A stretch of DNA of 64,000 bases from Amylostereum areolatum (taxonomy: Eukaryota; Basidiomycota; Agaricomycetes; Russulales; Stereaceae): contig SAXG01000010.1 in assembly GCA_012932865.1 (NCBI GenBank), forward strand, positions 310,001 to 374,000, in the 5' to 3' direction. This document shows positions 55,855 to 64,000 of the stretch, in pieces. Below the pieces are notes generated by a model. It searched no databases. It was given only the letters and a program-made list of their open reading frames with translations, and was not told where the DNA came from. Positions within the stretch are counted from its first letter, which is position 1, and every line of letters starts with the position of its first letter. The translations under genes and the position numbers were made by a program.

Positions 55855-58800
55855 ATGTCACCTCCACCCCAAGCCTCTGTTCATTTCTCCCCCTTACATG
55901 TCTGTGACTGTACTCGGTGTGTGCAACTCAATGAACCACAGCGAGACGGCGGCAAAGCGTTTGACTTCGGTAGACGTTGTTTGATTGCTCGCCTCATGCC
56001 CCGGAGCCACGGTGATGGGCTGGTGTTGCTCGAACAGGTCGTCGGTCTCGCTGTGAGGGCATTGTCGCGTGCATGCTGACGTCATGATCGACACATGGGA
56101 CCCACCACGCCTTCACCGCCAACATGCTTCTCGATGGCCTCGTGCCACGCTTCTTTCTATGTCGTGGAAATCTGTTCACGCATAACCACACCGATCCCTG
56201 TAACTGTAAGTTTTAACACCAACGTATGTTCATTCTATTTCACGTATCCGTACTCCTGACGTAGCCCATTGATTGACTTTTTCGGCAGCTACAGGCTCAC
56301 AGTGCTGATCACCTCGTGGGAAAAGACACATGCGGGCTCATGAGCGCTTACCCAGGCTCTCTTTTGTGCTCGCCGTCCTCTGGTCCTTTCGTCTTCCTCC
56401 CATCTTCTGGGTTTTTCGCCGGTAGATTCTCGCTCTTTTCGCTAACAGCTGTGCCCATCTGCTCCTTTCACTGTCGCTCCTCTTCTCTCTCGTTTCCTCG
56501 CGGTCAATCCAATAGACGTGCCGACGGCCCCTTCAAATTGGAATCTGGCGTACAATAGCTCTCAAACAATTTCCCGCAGATATAGCCTCATTCATGGCAT
56601 CCTTGGCCATATTCTCAGGCCAGTGCCATGGTGGAGAGTCCTGCACTGCTGATCCATGCATGGCGTTCTTTGAGGTGCGCACTGTGTTATATTCTGAGTA
56701 TCCGTCCTCATCCGTCTTGCAGGACCCTGACCACCCAGGCCAATGCTGGTGTGGCCACAGCTCCACTGTGCATGAGCTTTCAGCGAACCCATGTCCTACG
56801 GATGGGAATTCTCATTTTGAGTGTGTACGTCGCTGCATCTTGATTCTTGCCAGTGTCGCACACATCCTGACCAGTTCTTAGGTTCTTGCGCCATTTAACC
56901 CTGCCTCCGTCTGTATCCATTGCGGTCGGCGGTGGTTCTCTCATCACGGGTCAGCCTCACAAGGCCTAGCTAGTCCAACAACATCTCGGTCGGTATCCCT
57001 TCCTTCTCCATCTTCATCAAGCACATCGTTTTCCTCTCCCGCACCGTCCGTCATCCCTCTCCCTCCCAATCCTCCCGGTGCTGTATTCCATGCCTCGGTT
57101 CCGATGCCTTCAGCCCAGGCGCAGGCCTGGTATGCACCTGCAAATGCTGCTCCAGTGTCAGCAATGGTCTACCTGCAATGCAGGTTCAGGACGTCGCGAC
57201 GAGGTACAAGGCGAGGAGAGACAAGGATAGGACGAGGTATGAACTAGGTAAAACGAAGGTGTGGATCTACCCCTGCAGTACTTAGGGAGGATCCCCCAGG
57301 TAGCCGGAGAATAGAAAAGGTCGAGATGACCCCTCCTCATAGATTGGTGAGCCCTTATATACATGAGGATAAGGACCCAAACGAAGACAAACAAAGCCGG
57401 AGTAGGAGTGGGTCAGGACGGACTACGAAGTGGGTACCACGGAGTACGAAGTGGGTCACAACACGAGGCGAGGTAAGTATGACTCCAAGGTCTAGATCAT
57501 GACCGAGGTAGCCGAGAAGACCGGTATGCCCGAAGGGCCGGACGTGATGCGAAGCGAGGCGAAGTCCGATGCGAGGTCCGATGGTAAACTACTATAAACT
57601 ACAATAAATGTAGGTCCGATGTATACAATTTGGAGGCGTTCATGACATCCAGGTCCTTCTCAGCCGCCGCTTGGCGTGTCCCCTTCTCCCCTTGGTGCTA
57701 TCGCCCCCACGACTGGACTGTATATCCCCCGGGCTCCGGCCCCCCAAGGCAACCCTTTTACATCCAGACAGTCGTCAAGTAGTAATAGCCGTCCGCCACG
57801 GAGAAGCAGTGCACCGGTATCTCAACTTCAGCAATTTGTGTTCGAAGTCGTCTTCCGGACGGAGGGTGTACGTACCTCCATCCTATACTACCAGTGGTGC
57901 CCTGGTGCCAACTCTTTTTTAGATGCCGGGAACATGCGGCTACAGTGAGAGCAAGGTGTACGGTTTCTCACCTACTAAGCTTCGCGTGCCCCCCGAAAAC
58001 TACCACCATGCATATGTTTTACGAGCAAAAGAACTAGGTGTCGGGTTTACGTGGTCGGTCTCGGCCCATAACAATGACCTCATCCTTCCGTCGTTCAAAC
58101 CTGCCGTTGAACGGCACATGTCTGAGAACGGCTTCACGGTCCTTCTGGACTCCAACTCTCCTCCTCAGCCTGACCACGCTTCCGATTTCGACTTTCTAGA
58201 ATGTAACCAGAGAGCACGTGTAGGATCCACCGCCCCCGCTCTTTTTCATCCTGTTGATGTCAACAGAGTCACCTTCCGAAAGTTGAAAAGTTCGTCCAGC
58301 AAGTACTCAAGGCTTGCAGGTGTTCCGGGCAGCACAACCCCATATCTCGTTGTTTTCAGTAAGTCATTCAGCTCATCCTTCCGTGTATTTTGTTGCTCAC
58401 GTACTAGCAGAGCTTCGTATGGGAGTCCTCCAAGGAAAACTCCGGGGTCACGGCTTCCACGCTTGCCATGAGCCACGCCTGCAGCATGGATTCCGACGGC
58501 TTGATATTGAGTTTGCTCAAGAGCAACCAGCGTCCGAAGGTGTAGACACCGCAGACAGTCCAGATTCTCCTCGGTGCTGGGCAATTTGCGTCGAGAACGA
58601 TGTACGTCTCGCCTTTGTTGTGTCATCGTGACGTAGCCTAACCCAGCCTTTCTCCAGGTGTCTTCCTCATCCATGCCACCACCAGCCTCGGCCTCTTCCT
58701 CCTTGTCGCTCCCCCGCGCTCCGGCTCCTCTCTTACCTCTTGCTGGTCCCTCCATTCAGCCTGCTACCGAGGCAGTAGACATGGAAATGGCTGACACGAC

Positions 58801-59263
58801 ATTCCTCACCATTTCCTCCCCCACCGTCCTCTCACCAGCGATTCCATCACCTCCGACACCTATTCCCGCAATTTGGCAAGACCGACAAGAGCTCTCCACC
58901 GCAAAAGTACCTCCTGTACTGAAGGCCTGGCTCCAGCGGCAAACTGCAGCGCACGAGACTGTCTCGCGCCGCATCTACATCCAAGGTCCCGACGAGGAAT
59001 CAATTGCAAAAGGTCTTCTTCAATACATTCGTGCTCGTGTTCAGAGCCTTGAAGAGGACCCGCCACTTCCTGAGGGCGTAGAGATTGACAGCTGGTCAGT
59101 TGAAGCAATGCAGATCATCCCTCAGTTTTCCATAGATGTTCAGTTCACTGGTTGCATCCGGCTCTTAACACCGGTTGCATCTGATCTGTCTCCCTCCCCA
59201 GGCACAGGTCCCGTGCCCGGCTTCAATTTCGATTACAAAATAAATGACTTCCTGCGGGATTGA
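55855..59263 (+). pseudogene. Cys-rich multi-exon gene of unknown function, interrupted by a solo LTR
   Basis: Probable exons: MSPPPQASVHFSPLHVCDCT (CDCTRC, 55855 on); DIASFMASLAIFSGQCHGGE with CMAFFE, spliced to DPDHPGQCWCGHSSTVHELS; VLAPFNPASVCIHCGRRWFS followed by a Ser/Pro-rich stretch; solo LTR at 57156-57647; GFSPTKLRVPPENYHHAYVL and KELGVGFTWSVSAHNNDLIL; then a long last exon with VLKAWLQRQTAAHETVSRRI and PGFNFDYKINDFLRD, stop 59263. The Cys pairs suggest zinc binding. Family unknown; such N-terminal Cys motifs occur in transposon-associated Agaricomycete proteins. If the LTR lies in an intron the gene might still work, but the 5' half is poorly resolved. Confidence 0.4.
57156..57647 (-). 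repeat. Solo LTR, second copy
   Basis: 492 bp, perfect target duplication TCCAG (57151-57155 and 57648-57652), nearly identical to the copy at 38228-38719. Both are in the same (minus) sense and belong to a family whose full element is not in this window. Confidence 0.93.
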
Positions 59264-60047
59264 ACTCCAGCCTTTGGAACCTATGTAGCATATTACCACT
59301 TAACCATATATCCTTGAATTTAAGTGGCGCATCATCGCTTCTCGTTCCAAGGTCATCTCGACCTCTACTCAGCCTGCTCCTCGCGCGCCTCCTTCACGTC
59401 CTCCCTCCCCGATCCTTTCTCATCCGCCCCTTTCGCCACTCATTCCACCACCTCTACGTTTCAATCCGCAGCGCTCCGTCCAACGACGACGTCAGGGTGC
59501 CCGCGCCGCCCCCTCTACCCTCCTCAAGCTGTGCGAAGGATGCGTTTGGGTTGGAGATTCCACTTGGCTCCCGGGTGAGCGCCCCACACGTCTCCTCTCT
59601 CCATCCGCTAACCCCTTCTCTGGCGTTCAAAGGCGCCATTTCGGCGTTGGTGCATCATTGGTCTGCCTTCTCCCCAGCCACCGTTTCCACGGCCCCGCCA
59701 TCCACGCCTGCGCGGTTGGTGAATTCACGTTCACCGTCGCGCGTGTGCACGGCGCCGCCCCCCCACCATCCCGCCGCCACCCGACGTCTCCCATTAGTCC
59801 CGCCCCTGTTGTGGTACGCGACCCCCTGCGTCCGCGCGTGCGTCGCACGACGTGATACACAGGGCCGCGTTACATCAGGACTGACGTCCGCAGGAAAGGC
59901 GGGGCGATGCGTCCCGATAACCCATTCAGGAGGGGTGGTCGGCGTATTGTTTGGAAGGGTGCGTCGCCCCCCTGCCCCCGATCACAGACACACTGGGGCA
60001 AACGTGTTCGTTAAACCCATGAGTCCGCCCGGCAGCCACCTTAGACG
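59264..60047. other. Unassigned region before the minisatellite block
   Basis: A long plus-strand open frame (59260-60270) is Pro/Ser/Arg-rich and runs into the repeats; it has no recognised domain and is probably not a gene. Confidence 0.4.
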
Positions 60048-61480
60048 GTGCGTGCACACGCCTCTCGACGTCCCGCCGCGTCGTCCCCGCCGCTCCTCTT
60101 GTCGTCCCCGCCCCGTCCTCTCGACGTCCCACCGCGTCCTCATCCTTCCGCCGCGTCCTCCTTCGTCCTCCACCACCTCGACTTCCACCCCCTCGACGTC
60201 CCGCTGGACGGCGCGTGCACGCCCCGCCTCCATGCCCCGCGCGACGCGCGAGCACTGCGGCTGGGCGTGAAGCCAGCGTCGATCCCGCTCGACTCCGCGT
60301 CGATCCGCATCGATCCGCGTCGATCCCCTGTCGTTCTTGCGAACAGAACGCGTTGCACCGAGGGTCGCCTCGTCCACCCCTGATTCCGCTGCGCCCCTCT
60401 CCTCCCCGCACCGTTCCACGGCCCACACGCCTCTCGACGTCCCGCCGCGTCGTCCCCGCCGATCCTCTTGTCGTCCCTGCCCCGCCCTCATCCTCCCGCC
60501 ACGTCCTCCTTCGTCCTCCACCACCTCGACTTCCACCGCCTCGACGTCCCGCCGCATCCTCCTTCGGCCTCCACCAACTCGACGTCCCTCCGCCGCCTAC
60601 TCCGTCCCCGCCGCCTACTTACTCCGTCCCCGCCGCGTCCTCATCCTCAACGCGTCCTCGACGTCCCCGCCCCGTCCTCTTGACGTCCCACCGCGTCCTC
60701 ATCCTTCCGCCGCGTCCTCCTTCATCCTCCACCACCTCGACTTCCACCCCCTCGACGTCCCGCCGCGTCCTCCTTCGACCTCCGCGTCCTCCTTCGACCT
60801 CCACCACTTCGACGTGACGTTCCTCCGCGTCCTACTCCGTCCCCACGTTCGTCCGCGTCCTACTTCCTCCTTCGACCTCCGCGTCCTCCTTCGACCTCCG
60901 CGTCCTCCTTCGACCTCCACCACTTCGACGTGACGTTCCTCCGCATCCTACTCCGTCCCCACGTTCGTCCGCGTCCTACTTCCTCATCCTCCCGCCGCGT
61001 CCTCCTTTGTCCTCCACCACCTCGACTTCCACCCCCTCGACGTCCCGCCGCGTCCTCCTTCAACCTCCGCGTCCTCCTTCGACCTCCGCGTCCTCCTTCG
61101 ACCTCCGCGTCCTCCTTCGACCTCCGCGTCCTCCGTCGACCTCCGCGTCCTCCTTCGACCTCCACCACTTCGACGTGACGTTCCTCCGCATCCTACTCCG
61201 TCCCCACGTTCGTCCGTGTCCTACTTCCTCATCCTCCCGCCGCGTCCTCCTTTGTCCTCCACCACCTCGACTTCCACCCCCTCGACGTCCCGCCGCGTCC
61301 TCCTTCGACCTCCGCGTCCTCCTTCGACCTCCGCGTCCTCCGTCGACCTCCGCGTCCTCCTTCGACCTCCACCACTTCGACGTGACGTTCCTCCGCGTCC
61401 TACTCCGTCCCACCGCGTCCTCTCGACGTCCCGCCGCGTCCTCCTTCGGCCTCCACCACCCTTTACCTCCGCCCACCACC
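60048..61480. repeat. Pyrimidine-rich minisatellite block
   Basis: Built from variants of a 19-bp unit GACCTCCGCGTCCTCCTTC (clearest at about 61075-61160), GACGTCCCGCCGCGTCCTC-type units, and a longer module holding GACGTGACGTTCCTCCGC, which recurs at about 60811, 60931, 61171 and 61380. Because 19 is not a multiple of 3, the long Pro/Ser/Arg open frames across it (both strands) are artefacts of the repeat. Confidence 0.85.
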
Positions 61481-61707
61481 TCTGCCCACATGGCCCCACT
61501 CCCGCTCTTCCTCTACGACCCACCTTCCCTCCCTCCATTCAAGTTTCGTCCTTTCATCAAAACCGCGGGCGTTCGCATGCCCTCTCCACCTGTGTATTCC
61601 CCGCCCAGGTGAGTTCCGAGTCGCAAAGCGAAGGTGAGTTTCTCACCTTTTTAGTACCCACTCTGCCGTTCAGCCGCCTGTCGACGACGGCGGCTCGGCC
61701 ATTCGGC

Positions 61708-61772
61708 CCACCACCACCACCACCACCACCACCACCACCACTACCACCACCACCACCACCACCACCACCACC
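61708..61772. repeat. CAC trinucleotide microsatellite
   Basis: About twenty CAC/CCA triplets with one CTA interruption, flanked by GC-rich sequence. Confidence 0.9.
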
Positions 61773-61837
61773 CCCGGCCCCGGCCGATGAAGGCCGTCGT
61801 TTGTTGCGTTCGCCGTCTCTACCGGCACCTTTGCGCG

Positions 61838-61906
61838 CAGGTTTGAAGGTCGGAGAGGCGCAGGTTTGAAGGTCGGAGAGGCGCAGATTTGAAGGTCGGA
61901 GAGGGG
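61838..61906. repeat. 23-bp tandem repeat, three copies
   Basis: Unit CAGGTTTGAAGGTCGGAGAG plus GCG, three head-to-tail copies. Related TTTGAAGGCCGGAGAGG sequence recurs near 62708, in a block that resembles 61640-61880 as a whole. Confidence 0.85.
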
Positions 61907-62185
61907 GGGGCTGAAGTCGAGGCTATTCTTGGGTTCTTTGCTTGAAATTTCTTGTCATTTTTTGTCTTGATGCTTGCTGTATATAGCCTGACCAATATGA
62001 ATGAATTTGAATGTTAGACCGCGCGTGCACGCCCCGCCTTGATCCCCGCGCGACGCGCGAGCACTGCGGCTGGGCGTGAAGCCAGGGGCAACCGTGCTCC
62101 CAGCAGGAGTTCGTCGGAGGTGGGAGCGGACAACCGCGCTATGGAAAGGACGGGCGAGGAACCGGCGGAAACGGGTGGGGTCCTG

Positions 62186-62273
62186 CGTCGATCCCGCGTC
62201 GATCCTGCGTTGATTCCCCGTCGATCCTGCGTTGATCCCGCGTTGATCCTGCGTTGATCCCGTGTCGAACCTG
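62186..62273. repeat. 11-bp tandem repeat, eight copies
   Basis: Eight copies of CGTCGATCCTG with C/T variants. A related GTCGATCC array lies at about 60283-60330, in both cases just after a shared segment containing GACGCGCGAGCACTGCGGCT. Confidence 0.85.
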
Positions 62274-62911
62274 TCCCGCCGCGTCCACTCCACCCAGCGC
62301 GTCCCTTCAGTCCTTCACCCTCCTCTACCACCTCGACACCTCCCGCCCTCCACCTCTACCTTCCACCTCAGCCCTCCACGTCCGACCTCATGGCCCCGCT
62401 CCCACGCTGCCTCCACGACCCACCTACCTCTCGCTTCTCGCCCTCCGCGTCTGCCCTCGGGTGAGTGCTGGTTGCTAATACAATGTTAAGTATCTCACCT
62501 TGTTTAGAGCACGCTCTGCGTGCCCCACCCCTACCAGCGCCGTGCAGCTGCCCGTCGACGACGGCGCCTCGGCCGTTTCACCCTCGACCACCCCCACGGA
62601 CGCCGCCGTCGCCGTCCCCGCCACCACCCGCCGTCCCCCCTTCGCCCGGGCGGTGAAGGCCGTCGTTGTAAGGGTCCGACGTCTTTGCCGCCACCTTTCC
62701 GGGCGGGTTTGAAGGCCGGAGAGGAAAATTGTGTTTGAAGGCTGGGGAGGGAGGCCGGGGTCGAAGGGTCGAATTGAATTGTTCACTGGCGTGTGGGGTG
62801 AGTTTGGGGTGCGTTGCGTTGCAGGCGCGCACCCCTTCGTGCTCTCTCATAAAAGCCCCGCCTCCCGTCTCCCTGCGTGCCGCAGGCCGTGGCATGAGGA
62901 GACAGTATGCA

Positions 62912-63800
62912 TCAAATTTGAGAAAACGAGGATGTATACACTTGCCACGCGCCCGCCTCCAGCCGCCAAACTACGTCAGCCTCTGCGCCCGCCCACACGC
63001 CCATGCAGGGTGGAGACATCTTGTCGAAGTGGGCGCCGAGCACGAGTCGAACCTTCTCCAAGCCCGGCAGGCGCTCGTGCATGCGACGCAGCATGTGCAA
63101 CGCCCGCCAAGGCTCAAACCCGCCACCAGCGACGCCATCACCCCACCCATGCCCCGCTGTGACAATGCATAGCTCCTCCACCCTTCCAAACCGGCAGGCA
63201 ACCTCCATAAACCGCTCGTCGTCCCAAGGCGCCCGCCTTGCGCCAGCCATTCTCGCATGGCGCGGCGCCCGCTCCCATAGCTCCAGAGCCGTCGCACCGC
63301 CACCCTCCTCAGGCCAGCACCTGGCGAAAGCAGCCAGCGCCTCCGCCTCCCCTCCTCCAGCGCATTCCCACGCCAAACAAACTCGACCCAGCCCTCCGAC
63401 GAGAGGAATCGCCCGCGCCGCCGCCTCGCGAACCCCTCGCGGCCACCCCCCCGTGGAAGCGAAACTGCCAGCTCCTCCACGCCCAGGAAGCTTGCCGCGC
63501 GAGTCGGCGCGAGCCCTTCCATGGCGGCATAATAGCCCACAACGTCGTCAAAAAAACTCCCGAGCTTCTCCGTGTCCTCCGCCCAGAAAACCGCAGGAGG
63601 TCGCTTGCAGACCTCCCAGAAATGACGACAAACCAGCGCCAGGTTTGACATGTCGCGCGCAGCGTAGTCGAGCGCGGCCAGCTGACAAACGCTTGCCCAG
63701 ATACGATGGCCTTGTGGCGGCACCCCCGTCGAACTTCGCGGGGAGGTCGCGGCGGGCGTCGCTTCAGGGCGGTCAGTCGGCAGGAGAAGTAGAGGGAGAA
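62912..63800 (-). pseudogene. F-box-like protein, frame broken or misread
   Basis: The upstream frame carries VCQLAALDYAARDMSNLALV, CRHFWEVCKRPPAVFWAED, an F-box-like helical pattern (LALVCRHFWE), and later VGYYAAMEGLAPTRAASFLG. At about 63355 the likely coding text moves to the next frame and continues EAEALAAFARCWPEEGGGAT, RFGRVEELCIVTAGHGWGDG and LEKVRLVLGAHFDKM to the stop at 62912. One missing G in the GGGG run would explain the shift. The true start and upstream exons are not resolved. F-box proteins link substrates to SCF ubiquitin ligases; here this is a family guess. Confidence 0.4.
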
Positions 63801-64000
63801 GCAATTCTCACCAAGGCGGCGGCTGGTCTGCAAACGAACATTGCTCCCAAGGCTTTTCAACCCTGCTGGGGACCGCGTCCAGGGGGCACGCGCCCGTCGG
63901 CCCCGCCCAGACCACCTCACACCGGGAAGAGAAGTCGGATGGGTCTTCATCACGGCCCCCCAGTAAAGAGTGCCTCTGTATGATTTCTTGCGCAAAGGTC

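Noticed and set aside
60048..61612. Several long open frames on both strands in the minisatellite block
   Set aside because: Repeat-derived: the 19-bp unit shifts frame each copy, giving Ser/Pro/Arg strings without start context or domains.
60285..62273. CRISPR-like regular spacing of short repeats
   Set aside because: The units are adjoining tandem repeats without unique spacers, and the genome is eukaryotic.
1..64000. tRNA or rRNA genes
   Set aside because: No cloverleaf or conserved A/B-box pair was recognised by eye; a tRNAscan run would be needed to exclude them.

Overview
The window looks like nuclear DNA from a filamentous basidiomycete, most likely an Agaricomycete. Genes are dense, with many short (about 50-100 bp) GT-AG introns. 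It carries an AA9 polysaccharide monooxygenase, an Agaricomycete-style BTB protein, a Tnp2/Plavaka-type transposase and chromodomain Gypsy elements. Assignments rest on reading the translations and on remembered family motifs; no database search was run and exon borders are by eye.

Layout: (1) 0-5 kb, GC-rich housekeeping block: AlkB-like dioxygenase (+), RUB1/NEDD8 (-), hotdog thioesterase (+), then low-complexity DNA with a 39-base C run. (2) 5.4-21.7 kb, transposon island: a Plavaka/Tnp2-like transposase gene (5936-17800, +) split by a complete Gypsy chromovirus (Gypsy-1, 6892-14408), then a tail-to-tail unknown gene (17863-20074, -). A diverged inverted repeat lies outside both ends. (3) 21.9-37.5 kb, host genes: ATG22 (+), a protein resembling the Argonaute-chaperone subunit Arb1 (-), a secreted AA9 LPMO (-), a cyclophilin-RRM protein (+), a BTB protein (+) and the mismatch-repair/crossover endonuclease MLH3 (-). 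The first intron of MLH3 looks like a transposon insertion whose 8-bp target duplication supplies the splice sites. (4) 37.6-51 kb, second transposon island: a hAT-type non-autonomous element carrying a nested solo LTR, then a DDE integrase-core gene (40680-51028, +) split by a second chromovirus (Gypsy-2, 41251-49796). (5) 51.2-64 kb: a convergent unknown gene (-), a Cys-rich multi-exon gene split by another solo LTR, about 2 kb of minisatellites, and an F-box-like gene fragment.

The two full chromoviruses are nearly intact. They have 5-bp target duplications and almost identical LTRs (1 and 2 differences seen), so both inserted recently, each into the coding sequence of an older transposase-like gene. 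They share a Tf1-like self-priming arrangement that covaries between elements, an in-frame stop inside the gag region, and the same gag-pol spacing. Several reading-frame breaks across the window fall in C or G runs and may be sequence errors rather than biology.
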